Shown here piece by piece: positions 12,195 through 23,406 of a stretch of 64,000 nucleotides of DNA (position 1 is the stretch's first letter; each line of letters starts with the position of its first letter). This stretch comes from Thamnidium elegans (taxonomy: Eukaryota; Mucoromycota; Mucoromycetes; Mucorales; Mucoraceae), in assembly GCA_025201345.1 (NCBI GenBank), contig JAIXMG010000013.1, positions 186,001 through 250,000 of the forward strand. The letters run 5' to 3'. The translations under genes and the position numbers were made by a program. The notes below the pieces were generated by a model that worked only from the letters and a program-made list of their open reading frames with translations, was not told where the DNA came from and ran no database searches.

Positions 12195-13706
12195 GGAGTA
12201 CTCAAGTTTAATTCGTGCAAGTTACTATGACACTGTTGAAGATCTGCCTAATTGGATTACAATCAGTTGCTATAATTGTAGTTCAGGTGACGTTTACTCT
12301 GTCAAAAATACGCCTGATATTAAATTATCAGATCCTAGTGACGTTTCTAGCATATATCAAGGTGGAGATCGTATTATTATTCATCAAGGTGCTATTGTAC
12401 GTATCTTTTTACACTTTATTTTAAAATTATCGCTTTATTAAACTCTCTTTTTTATACAGTTTGGTCACGATATTGATATCTTGCAGAAAAAAGCTACTTA
12501 CTCCAATACATTTCATATTGTTTTGAACCCGGATTTACCTGTCAATCATGCGTCATTTGAGAAAGAAGAAGGTAAAAAAAAAATAAAGGGCATACATTTT
12601 TTTTTTTTTTTTTTTTTTTACTGTATTAATCCTCATATAAAAATTTAGGCATTCTACTTTCTCAACAAAAGCACGTACAACAGATATTAAAACAATCTCT
12701 ACTAGACCTGGAAAATGCAACCGAGAAAAAAATTGAAGAATATAAACAAGAACAGCAGCAACAACTAGTCAGAGAGAAAGAAAAGGCAATGTACGACGGA
12801 ACTATTTTATGGCAAACGATGAAAGTAATTGCCAATACTATCCGAGAAGAAAAGCGACTGCTAAAAGATGAGACTATACAAAGAAGAAGGTCATCTATAC
12901 GTGATATGTTTGGTTGTAATAGTGGTGATGGAACTAGAAGGCTTAGTTTTGAAAGTTCTGTTGCAAATACTAGTTTTAGGAAAAAAGAACCTTTAGGGCC
13001 AATAAACGAGTTACCTCCGTTTCAAAGGCGCTCTTCCCTTATCCCTCCTAATCAACACAACTTTGCACCCACTTACGGTTGCATCGACGCATAATACAGA
13101 GACAAACATGACATTACCTAAAATTTCTTCTAAATGTACTGGTTCATGGTTAGAAGACGATTTGTTTACATTAGACGAAGATATCGAAAACAAGATACAA
13201 GAAAGAAGACAATCAACGAAATATATTGAAGATGATGATGGTAAAAGATATAATAGCTTACGAAAAGAGATAATAGGTGGCTCACATATATATATATATA
13301 TTTATTTTAACTAGTCAGTTCAGTTCCTACCATTGCATCTCCTGCGTCGGTATCAGTTAAGAATGAAATTAGCCAAAACAGACCTGTGCATCCCTTGCCT
13401 TCGTTGATAGAGTTTACATTTACGAAAGAAAGAAAACGAAAACCTTCATTTGTAGGATTTGATTGTTCTCAAGTAGATAGAGAAATTTCTTCACAATTTG
13501 AACCAAATAAGAATATGACAAGGAGAAAATCATCACTTGTCAATTCAAATCAAGTTGATAACAATATTAATCATACCCGATACAATTTAAGCAGTAATAA
13601 TAATCTAGAAGTAAAAGAAGGACCTTCTCCTTCTCCTCCTCCTCCTAATACGCTTACACTCAGTACAGAAAAAAAGATCTATTTGGATCAGTACCGTACT
13701 AAATAA
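11919..13706 (+). CDS. Unrecognised protein with CxC / CxxC motifs and Ser/Arg-rich tail
   Basis: The start at 11919 gives MTGHVVYACKCLNIQIHLATKYY; exon 2 has WITISCYNCSSGDVYSV, so a CxC plus CxxC pair could bind zinc as in Mss4-like folds (inference). A beta-rich N-terminal domain (DRIIIHQGAIFGHDIDIL, TFHIVLNPDLPV) is followed by a coiled coil (EKKIEEYKQEQQQQLVREKE). The tail is Ser/Arg/Pro-rich and has RRRSSIRD, RRSSL, RRKSSL and KRKPSF sites suited to basophilic kinases. Introns: 12090-12195, about 12398-12460, about 12571-12649 and 13276-13313. Around 13078-13099 the reading frame must change: a 22-nt GT...AG segment restores it, or there is an indel. The end at 13706 follows SLSTEKK/YLDQYRTK-type sequence. 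Not recognised as a named family; probably a fungal cytosolic regulator. Confidence 0.7.
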
Positions 13707-13882
13707 AAAAAAAAAAAAAAATTATATATATATGATTTTATATATATAAATAAGTAGCAATAATAGTTAATAAGGGTAAAAAGTAGTAATAGTATAGTTA
13801 AGGGAAGTGAGTGTGCGTTGGTGAGTGATTATATATATATAAAAGGAGAAGTATAAAAAAAAAAAAAAAAAGGAAAAAAAAA

Positions 13883-14620
13883 TTACATCAAAATACAACC
13901 ACAGCAACCATCGCTTCTAGTATCAGACATTTCAAAATTTTCTCTTTGACCTCCCTTTGATCTACCTTCTTGTTCTTTATTCATACGACGAATTTCTCGT
14001 ACAACCTCATAAAAAGTATCGTCGACTCTGATACGTTGCTTTGCTGATGTTTCACTAAAAGGACATCCAAAACTTTTAGCTAAATCTCTTCCTTCTTGAC
14101 TTGATACTTGTCGATCAGATTCTAAATCACACTTGTTTCCAACGAGTACCATTGGAAATGAATCACGATCTTTAACACGTCGAATTTGTTGATAAAATGT
14201 ATTTACTTCCTCAAATGACAGACGAGATGTAATTGAATAAACTAGTACAAAGCCCTCACCGTTTCTCATGTATTGTTCTCTCATAGCACTAACATGTAAA
14301 AAAAAAAAAAATTGTTTAGTATATATACATATGTTTATATATATATAATATATTGTGTCTACCTGTATTCTTCTTGACCTGCAGTATCTAATACATCCAA
14401 TAAGGCAGTTTCATCATCAATTACACATTGCTTACGGTAGGAGTCTACACATAACAAACAGATTGGTTTTTTTTTCTTATTTACTAGTTCTATGATATAT
14501 ATTACCTTCAATAGTAGGGTCATATTCGTCAACAAAGTGAGACTGAATAAATTGAATGGTTAAAGCAGATTTACCAACACCTAATATTATTTAATGTTTA
14601 GTTGTTGTCTCATCATCTTG

Positions 14621-14651
<31 letters not shown>

Positions 14652-14783
14652 CTTACCACCACCACCAACAATAACAATTTTGTACCTGAAAAAAAGAAGA
14701 AGAAAAAAAAAGAAACTCAGTTTAAACAACCTTTTTATTATAATTATCATTATTTACTCTCTAAGAAACGAAGCTTTAGACAT
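13883..14783 (-). CDS. RAS: Ras-family small GTPase
   Basis: Exon 1 reads MSKASFLRE, followed by a micro-exon of about 28 nt (YKIVIVGGG) that ends inside the P-loop. The rest supplies [26 protein letters not shown] (effector region), [20 protein letters not shown] (switch II), [10 protein letters not shown] (G4) and ETSAKQ (G5). The protein ends CCGCILM, a CaaX box with upstream Cys suited to farnesylation plus palmitoylation. It is therefore a true membrane-bound Ras rather than Rho/Rab. The glycine at the oncogenic position 12 equivalent is wild type. Typical fungal role: cAMP/MAPK control of growth and dimorphism. Poly-A/T runs flank both micro-exon introns. Confidence 0.95.
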
Positions 14784-15335
14784 TACAAAAAGAAAAAGTG
14801 CAGTTTAAAAAAGAAAAAAAAAAAAAAAAAAAAAAGAGAGGGAGATGAAGAAAGTATTATTATATATATAATAAAAAAAAGAAAAAGAGAAATTAAACCC
14901 TAAAAAAAAAAAAAAAAAAAAAGAGACTGTTCACTCTGTAACACGCTGCATGAGATTAGTTTCCCTTATTGGTTTTTGTAACAACAAAAAATATTCTCTA
15001 TTATTGCATATTCTGATCTCCTGCATTTGTTATTTTATTCTACAGTGTTTTATATTATATATATATAAAAATAGATGTTGATCCTCATGAAAACATAATC
15101 AACCCCCCTATATTATTATAGGCGTCCTCTCTAGTAAAATTGTAATTAAAAAAAAACATACACACACACATACACAAAAAAAAAGGGGGGGAGAGGTGAA
15201 AAAACACATACACACAAAAGGGTCCGTCTCTGTTTGATACTTTTACTAGAAGTTTACATATTTTATTTTTGTAAATATCACATTATTTCTGTATATATGT
15301 TTTGTTTTTTTTTTAAAAAGTTAAAAAAAAAATCT
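14784..15335. other. Spacer: RAS promoter and RPS7 3' region
   Basis: No gene seen. Poly-A tracts lie at about 14817-14835 and 14908-14922. An AAACCCTAA-like box (telobox-like, TTAAACCCTAAAA) lies near 14893 upstream of RAS. It also contains a short CA-rich stretch (15160-15175). Confidence 0.45.
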
Positions 15336-16049
15336 TTAGAAAAGATCAGCATTAGCGGGGAACTCAAAGACAACATCCTTTCCAGTAAGCTTCTTGTAGA
15401 TGGCAGAGAAAGAATCAATCTTGTACTCGAGAGAAGTAGCATCCTTGGCATCGAGGAAGACCTTGAGGGTCTTGGAACCATCAACCTTTTGACGGAGTCT
15501 CTTACCAATGATCTCGGTAGGGAAAACGAGATCATCCAAAATAGCATCATGGACAGCGGTCAAAGTACGAGATCTGGGACGGGGTTGCTTACCGTTGTTA
15601 CGACGGGTAGGAACAGCCAAGATACGACGTTGAGCAATGAAGACAACATGACGGTCAGAGAACTTCTTTTCGAGTTCACGAGTGAGCCTATTTTTTCGTT
15701 AGTTTTTTTTGTTTTAAAACACATACACGCACAAACAAACACACACACTATACTTACTTTTGTTGAACCTTGTTGAAGCTCTTGACCAAAGGAACGGGAA
15801 CGAAAATGACAATAGCCTTCTTACCGGAACCGAGCTCGACCTAATAACAAAAAACCAATGAGTCAAAAAAGAACTGTTACTTAAAATATTTTTTTTCTTT
15901 TAATGACTTACTTCCTTAGCAGCAGTAATGTACAATTGCTTAAGTTCAGGAATGCTGGATTGTAAGTCAACAAGAGCTTGAGCGATGGAGAGTTCAGTCT
16001 CGTCAGCAGGAGCGGCACCATTGGCCTTTTGAATCTTGTGCGAAGCCAT
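15336..16049 (-). CDS. RPS7: 40S ribosomal protein S7 (eS7)
   Basis: Three coding exons. The start at 16049 gives [20 protein letters not shown], then [98 protein letters not shown] and a C-terminus [17 protein letters not shown]. This is the full eS7 protein (about 195 residues), a component of the small ribosomal subunit needed for 18S rRNA maturation. A consensus 3' splice site (TTATTTCAG) lies about 14 nt upstream of the ATG on the gene strand, so a 5'-UTR intron is likely. Divergently paired with eIF4E, which suggests shared control. Confidence 0.97.
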
Positions 16050-16526
16050 TGTCGTCTGATAACTGAAATAAAAAAAATATCAATAATTCCATCCAAATAT
16101 CTAAAAATCGTCTTTTTATTTTTCCACACCCATCCATCCATCAACGCCCCCCACCCATTATCATTCTACATCCTTTTTTCGTTCTATATGATACACTTTT
16201 TTATCATGGTTTCAATACATACGTTTTAAGGACCCGGAAAAAGAGAAAGTACTTGCTGTTCGCTTTGCTTGACACCTATTTTCTTCAATCTCTCCAACTT
16301 CTCCTTAACCCGCCCGCCACTTCAGTTTGCGCGGTTCGGACATTTAATAAGTTTTTTTTTTTTTTTTTTTTTTTTCCTATTGACTTGTTTTGGTCAAACT
16401 AATATACCCTTTAGTTTAGACATATTTAACTGTAGGGTTATTTTTTTTTTTTGAAAAAATGAGTGAATTAATAATTCAACAAGCCCTAATCCCCCTTTTT
16501 TTTCGTTTTAGCTCCCATAAAAAAAA
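16050..16526. promoter_or_regulatory. Shared divergent promoter RPS7 / eIF4E
   Basis: The 477 bp between the two start codons drives two translation genes in opposite directions. Visible elements: a 24-nt T run near 16351-16375, an AGCCCTAAT box near 16483, and splice-acceptor-like sites just upstream of both start codons (TTATTTCAG for RPS7 on the minus strand, TTTCGTTTTAG at about 16502-16512 for eIF4E). This implies leader introns on both sides. Transcription start sites cannot be placed by eye. Confidence 0.6.
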
Positions 16527-17462
16527 ATGGCCGCCGCTGCACGTTCCGCTGAAGTTAAGGAATTGACTAAGACTATCGACTATTCTGTCAAACACCCTCT
16601 CCAAAACACCTGGACTTTATGGTTCGATAACCCAGGAAAAAAAGCCAATGCTCAATCATGGGCTGATAATTTAAAGGAAATTATCTCCGTTGATACTGTT
16701 GAGGATTTCTGGAGGTACATTATATTAAAGAGAGAAACAGAGATCTGTAAAAAAAATAAAAAATTAACCACATTAAAAAAGTACTTTCAACAATATTGCC
16801 AAGGTAAACCATCTTGGTCCTAGCTCAAACTATCACCTCTTCAAGCAAGGTATTCGTCCTGAATGGGAAGACGAGTCTAATGCTGAAGGCGGAAAATTCG
16901 GTATTCAATTCCCCAAGAACAAGGCTGGTGAAGCTATTAACGACTACTGGATGTATCTTGTATGTTAATCGTAGAAAAAAAAAATTTTTTTTCTAAAAAA
17001 AAAAACTAATCGATCAAGGAAATTTTTTATTGTAGCTTTTAGCTGTCATTGGTGAACAATTAGCTACTGATGAAGAAATCTGTGGTGCCGTTATCTCTGT
17101 TCGTAAATCTTTCTATAGAATTGCTTTATGGGTAAAGACTTCTGACGATGAGGAAAAGATTGAAAAGATCAGGTACAAAAAAAAAAAAAAAAAAAAAAGA
17201 GAGCATCCAAAAGAGAAAATAAAAAATATACTTATAATTTAATTATAGTCAAGAACTTAGACAAGTTCTTAACCTTGCTGATGATATTCCTATCGAATTC
17301 ACTGCTCATGGTGAGTCCCCTGCCAAGGTTGCCGCTGCTTTAGCCGCTGCTTCTCTCGAAGAGAATGCCGCCGCTGCCGCTGCTGCTGGTGCCGAAGGTG
17401 AAGCTGAGGTCAAGGCCGAAGAAGTTGTCAAGGCTGAAGAAGTTGTCAAGGCTGAAGCTTAA
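16527..17462 (+). CDS. EIF4E: Translation initiation factor eIF4E with Ala/Glu-rich tail
   Basis: Four coding exons. HPLQNTWTLWFDNPGKK carries the first cap-stacking Trp region, SNYHLFKQGIRPEWEDE the second (WE pair binding the cap guanine), and RIALWVKTSDDEEKIEKI the Trp near the triphosphate. Intron 1 begins after EDFW and is resolved by a TTAAAAAAG acceptor giving STFNNIAKVNHLG. The protein binds the mRNA 5' cap and recruits eIF4G. After the usual eIF4E end, about 40 extra residues are appended that are almost only Ala, Glu, Val and Lys, with a tandem KAEEVV repeat. The tail is unusual and compositionally unlike the core. It is followed 270 bp later by SF3B1 on the same strand. Confidence 0.95.
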
Positions 17463-17732
17463 TTTTTTTTTTAAATTTATGATCATCATCCTTATTAATT
17501 TGTTTCATAATAAAAAACGTATAAAAAAAAACAAAGGAAGGGAAAGAGAAGCAGCTTTAAGATGCTATTATTTGACTTATACTGATAGCTTAAACATGTC
17601 AAAAAAAGTATAAAATGCGGCCTCTTAAATATTTCGTACATTCTACGTCACTTGCAGTGTGAGAGAAAACAAAATAAATTTCTGCGCCTCTTTTTTTTTT
17701 TTTGTTATTTATCTTTCTTACATATACTAACA

Positions 17733-20700
17733 ATGGGAGACGGTAAGTTGATAAAAAAAAAAAAGACACTATTTAAATGAAAATTAACAAACAGAATCCA
17801 GATATTGAAAACGAGATCAAAGCGGCACAAGCAAAACGTGCCATTATTACAGACAAGGATATCAGCAAAGCTATTCTTGACAATGAAAAACATGCTAGTA
17901 TGACTGGCGTCTCATACGACACAGATCTTTACACCACCGATAAATTTGCAGGCTATTCAACTTCATTAGCATTAAACGATGAAGAGGATGAAGACGATGA
18001 AGTATACCAAGAAACCAAACGCAAATTGAATTCATACACTGCATCAAAAGATATTTTAAATGAAGCAACTGAAGGTGCTGATGCACATGATCCTTTTGCA
18101 TCAACTATGCGTGAACGTACTATTGCAGGTAGACAAGATGAGTATCAACAACGTCGATTCAACCGTATGCTTTCACCTAGTCGTAAAGATGCATTTGGCG
18201 AAGAAAACACAACTGATACTGAATCCAGATCTTATTCCGAAGTTGCTCGTCAAGCTGAATTAGAAAGAGAGGAACAAAGAGTATTATCTATTATTGCTCA
18301 AAAGAAGAAGGAAGAAGCAGAGACCGGTGTTCGTGCTGAAGCCTCTGTTGAAGATACACCAACTACCAGAAAGAAGAGAAGATGGGATGTCGCTACACCT
18401 GTAACTCAAAATGTAGATGCTACACCTGTTGGTAATTCAAAGCGTTCAAGATGGGACGCTACCCCTGTTCGTAGTAATGATCCTGACGCTACTCCTGTTC
18501 GTTCTTCTGAATGGGACGTAGACGCTACACCAAAAGGAACAACAAAGCGTTCAAGATGGGACGCTACTCCTGTTGCTGGCACTGGCGTAGATACTATTAT
18601 GTCTACACCTGTTGGCGGTATGGGTATGATGACTCCTAACCCCAATATGACACCTGAAGCAACCAACGCTATGCGTTGGGAACGTGAATTGGATACTCGT
18701 AACAGACCTCTTTCAGATGAAGAATTGGATGCCATGTTCCCTTCTACAGGTTATAAGATCCTTGATCCTCCTGCCGGTTATGAACCTATTCGCACACCCG
18801 CTCGTAAATTAACTGCTACACCTACACCTATGGGTGATACTGGATTTGTTATGCATGATGAGCAAAGACAAGTAGTTGCATTAGATTTACCCTCTGAAAT
18901 TCCTGGTGTTGGCGCATTACCCTTCTTTAAAGAAGAAGATATGCAACATTTCGGTAAACTTTTAGATGAAAAGGATGAAGGTGCCATGTCAATGGATGAA
19001 TTAAAGGAAAGAAAGATTATGCGTCTCTTATTAAAGATCAAGAATGGTACTCCTCCTATGCGTAAAGGTGCTCTTCGCCATATCACTGATAAAGCTCGTG
19101 ATTTTGGACCTGGCCCATTATTTAACCAAATTTTACCTTTACTCATGTCACCTACTTTGGAAGATCAAGAACGTCATTTATTAGTCAAGGTTATTGATCG
19201 TATTCTTTACAAATTGGATGATCTTGTCCGTCCATTTGTTCATAAGATCTTGGTTGTTATTGAACCTTTATTGATTGATGAAGATTATTATGCTCGTGTT
19301 GAAGGCCGTGAAATTATTTCCAATTTATCAAAGGCTGCTGGTCTTCCTACCATGATCACTACTATGCGTCCTGATATTGATCACCCTGATGAATATGTTC
19401 GTAATACCACCGCTCGTGCTTTCTCTGTTGTTGCATCTGCTCTTGGTATTCCAGCTCTTTTACCCTTCTTAAAGGCTGTTTGTCGTTCCAAGAAATCATG
19501 GCAAGCTCGTCATACCGGTATCAAGATTGTTCAACAAATTGCTATTCTTTTAGGCTGTGCTGTCTTACCTCATCTCAAGAATTTGGTAGAAGCTATCGGT
19601 CACGGTTTAGAAGATGATCAACAAAAAGTACGTACCATTACTGCTTTAGCTATTGCTGCTTTAGCTGAAGCTGCTGCACCTTACGGTATTGAATCCTTTG
19701 ATTCGGTTCTTAAACCTCTTTGGACAGGTATTCGTAAACATCGTGGTAAGGGTTTAGCTGCGTTTTTAAAGGCTATTGGTTATATTATTCCTTTGATGGA
19801 TGATGAGTATGCAAACTATTATACAAAGGAAGTGATGGTTATTTTAATTCGTGAGTTCCAATCTCCTGATGAAGAAATGAAAAAGATTGTACTCAAGGTA
19901 GTAAAGCAATGTGCTGCCACAGATGGTGTACAACCTAGTTATATCAAGGAAGAGATCTTACCTGAATTCTTTAAACACTTTTGGGTTCGTCGTATGGCTT
20001 TAGATCGTCGTAACTACAAACAAGTTGTTGAAACAACCGTTGAGTTGGCTAACAAGGTTGGTGTATCTGAAATTGTTAGTCGTATTGTCAATGATTTAAA
20101 GGATGAGAGTGAACCTTATCGTAAGATGGTTATGGAGACAATTGAAAAGGTAGTTTCAAACCTGGGCGCTGCTGATATCGATCCTCGTTTAGAAGAACTC
20201 TTGATTGATGGTATCCTTTATGCTTTCCAAGAACAAACTGTTGAAGATATTGTCATGTTGAACGGTTTCGGTACAGTTGTCAATGCACTTGGTATGCGTA
20301 TTAAACCTTACTTGCAACAAATTTGTTACACCATTTTATGGCGTTTGAATAACAAGTCTGCCAAGGTACGTCAACAAGCTGCCGATTTAATTTCTCGTAT
20401 CGCTGTTGTAATGAAGAGTTGTGGTGAAGAAAAATTGATGAGTCAATTGGGTCAAATTCTTTATGAATATCTTGGTGAAGAATATCCTGAGGTTTTAGGC
20501 TCTATTTTAGGTGCTTTAAAAGGTATTGTCAATGTTATTGGTATGGCAAGTATGACTCCTCCTATCAAAGATCTTTTACCTCGTTTGACTCCTATTTTAC
20601 GTAATCGACATGAAAAGGTACAAGAAAATTGTATTGATTTAGTGGGTCGTATTGCTGATCGTGGTGCTGAATATGTTTCTGCTCGTGAATGGATGCGTGT

Positions 20701-21504
20701 TTGTTTCGAATTATTGGATCTTTTAAAGGCCCATAAAAAGGGTATTCGTCGTGCCTCTGTCAATACATTTGGTTATATTGCAAAGGCTATTGGTCCTCAA
20801 GATGTATTGGCTACCTTGTTAAATAACTTGAAGGTACAAGAACGTCAAAATCGTGTTTGTACTACTGTTGCTATTGCTATTGTCGCCGAAACTTGTGCTC
20901 CTTTCACTGTCTTACCGGCTCTTATGAATGAATACAGAGTACCTGAATTAAATGTACAAAATGGTGTCTTAAAATCACTGTCGTTTATCTTTGAATATGT
21001 TGGAGAGATGGGTAAAGATTATATCAACGCAGTTGCTCCTCTTTTGGAAGATGCCTTGATGGATCGTGATCTTGTTCACAGACAAACTGCATGTACAACA
21101 ATTAAGCATATGGCATTAGGTGTCGTCGGTCTTGGTTGTGAAGATCCTCTTCGACATTTGCTTAATTATATCTGGCCTAATATCTTCGAGACAAGGTAAT
21201 TTCTTTTTATTTATTTAGCAATTTTATAACTAATATTCTTATTGTTCTTATTTTTAGTCCTCACGTTATTAACGCTGTTATGGAAGCCATTGAAGGTCTT
21301 CGTGTTGCACTAGGACCTGCTACTATTCTTCAATACACATTGCAAGGTTTATTCCATCCAGCAAGAAAAATACGTGAAGTATATTGGAAGATCTACAACA
21401 CATTATATATCGGTAGTCAAGACGCTCTTGTACCGTTTTATCCCAGATTGGAAGATGATGAACGTAATCATTATCAACGAACTGAATTAGATTATGTTCT
21501 CTAA
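17733..21504 (+). CDS. SF3B1: Splicing factor 3B subunit 1 (SF3B1/SAP155)
   Basis: Three exons. A mini-exon encodes MGD and is joined to a 3.4-kb exon starting at [14 protein letters not shown]; the last exon begins at SPHVINAV. The total is about 1,215 residues. The N-terminal third holds RWDATP-type motifs ([10 protein letters not shown] twice and variants at about 18430-18580), which are the docking and phosphorylation sites known in SF3B1, and a ULM-like [20 protein letters not shown]. The rest is a HEAT-repeat array matching human SF3B1 closely, for example [20 protein letters not shown] (containing the K700-equivalent Lys, unchanged), [20 protein letters not shown] and [12 protein letters not shown]. 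It is the U2 snRNP scaffold that clamps the branch-site adenosine. The mini first exon just after the ATG is a neat conserved-looking arrangement. Confidence 0.97.
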
Positions 21505-21746
21505 AAAAATCCCCCCCCCCCTTTTTTTTTCTTATTCACTTCATCATATTTTTAAATCAACATTGCAAATAAATAGTTTCAAATTCCTTACTTTTTTGGT
21601 TGATTGATTATTTTTATTATTTTTTTTTTGAGGTTTTGTTTTTTTTAAAATTATTTGAAAGTCTAATTTTCAAATATTCAAAAAAAAAAAGAAGGTGGGG
21701 TGTGTAGTTAAGCTGTGTACGCTCGCACATTTACAATATTCTATTT
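21505..21746. other. Convergent 3' spacer SF3B1 / NDUFS2
   Basis: A 242-bp A/T-rich spacer between two convergent genes, with a C9 run right after the SF3B1 stop. No gene. It presumably holds both polyadenylation regions. Confidence 0.5.
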
Positions 21747-21983
21747 TTAACGATCGACTTCACCGAAAACAATATCCTATAAAAAAAGAAGCGTTTAGTC
21801 TCTACCCTACTATATATGTCCTTTTATATATATATGTATAGAAAACTTACCATAGTACCGATAATGGTGACCATATCAGGAAGTAAATGGTTACGAGACA
21901 TGAAATCAGCACCTTGAAGATGAGAGAAACCAGGAGCTCTATTTTTTTTTATGATAAGAGTTAAAAAAAAAGTTTTTATACCG

Positions 21984-22018
<35 letters not shown>

Positions 22019-23406
22019 TGATCTTGCATCTGTAAGGTCTGTTGGAACCATCAGAAACTAAAAAGACACCAAATTCACCCTTGGGGGCTTCAACAACAGT
22101 ATAAGTTTCACCAGCGGGAACGGAATAACCTTCAGAGTAAAGCTTGAAATGATGGATTAAAGCTTCCATATCCTGCTTCATGGCGGAACGAGGAGGAGGG
22201 GTAATCTTCCAATCATCGGTCTTAATGGGACCTTCAGGCATTTGGTTAATACATTGGTTAATGATACGAATAGATTGACGCATTTCTTCCATACGACAGA
22301 GATAACGATCGAAACAATCACCATTTTGACCGATAGGGACATCGAACTCTACCTTATCATAAGCATCATAAGGGTTGGTCTTACGGATATCCCACTTGTG
22401 GCCGGAACCACGAGCAAGGACACCAGAGAAACCCCAATCTTCAGCTTCTCTCTTAGTGACAATACCAACATCACGGGTACGGATATGCCAGATACGGTTA
22501 CCAGTCAAGAGTTCTTCAATCTCATCAACACGATCACCGAATTGCTCGGACCAATCATGAATATCAGCTAAAAGACCCAAAGGGATATCAAGGGAAACAC
22601 CACCGGGACGGACATAGTTAGCATGAAGACGAGCACCAGAACAACGTTCATAGAATTCCATCAACTTTTCACGCTCTTCGAACATCCAAAGCAAAGGAGT
22701 TAAAGCACCAACATCCATAGCATGGGACATGACAGCCATAATATGATTCAAAACACGAGTGATTTCACCAAACATGGTACGAATATATTTGGCACGCTCA
22801 GGTACCTCAATGTTTAAAAGTTTCTCAACAGCTAAAGAATAAGCTTGTTCGTTGGTCATCATGGAAACGTAATCGAGACGATCAAAGTAAGGTAAAGCTT
22901 GAAGATATGTCTTGTATTCGATCAACTTTTCGGTACCACGATGTAATAAACCAATATGAGGATCGGCACGGACAATTTCTTCACCATTTAATTCAAGAAT
23001 AAGACGTAACACACCATGAGCAGCAGGATGTTGAGGTCCAAAGTTGACAGTAAAGTTACGCATTCTACTTTCATCTTCATCTTCAATAACTATTTTTTTT
23101 AAAAAAAAAAATATATATTAACATTCCTGCCAGACTTTTTGACTTTTTGTGTTGCTTTTTTTTTTTTTTTATGCGTGTGTGTATGTTTCGCAGCAACTTT
23201 TTTTACTTACCACCAAAGGCACTGTCTTCAACAATAGTAGTGATAGGAACATCACCAGTATATGCCTGTTGAGTGGCTGTTGCCATTGTACGAATAGGTT
23301 GATATGCCTTCAAAGGCATAGCACGAGGTCTGAGCATAGAAGTACGAGTGGTAGCTGTGGCGGCATTGACCATTCGACGTGCCCACATTCTTGTAGCAAA
23401 AGACAT
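21747..23406 (-). CDS. NDUFS2: Mitochondrial complex I 49-kDa subunit (NDUFS2/NuoD)
   Basis: Exon 1 (from 23406) encodes an Arg/Ala-rich mitochondrial presequence, [20 protein letters not shown], and ends FGG. After a 110-nt intron the mature protein follows: [95 protein letters not shown] and [20 protein letters not shown]. The last exon ends with [20 protein letters not shown], the canonical end. The subunit forms the quinone-binding chamber with PSST in respiratory complex I. Its His and Tyr residues near the start ([14 protein letters not shown]) are present. Complete and ordinary; proves the organism keeps complex I. Confidence 0.97.
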
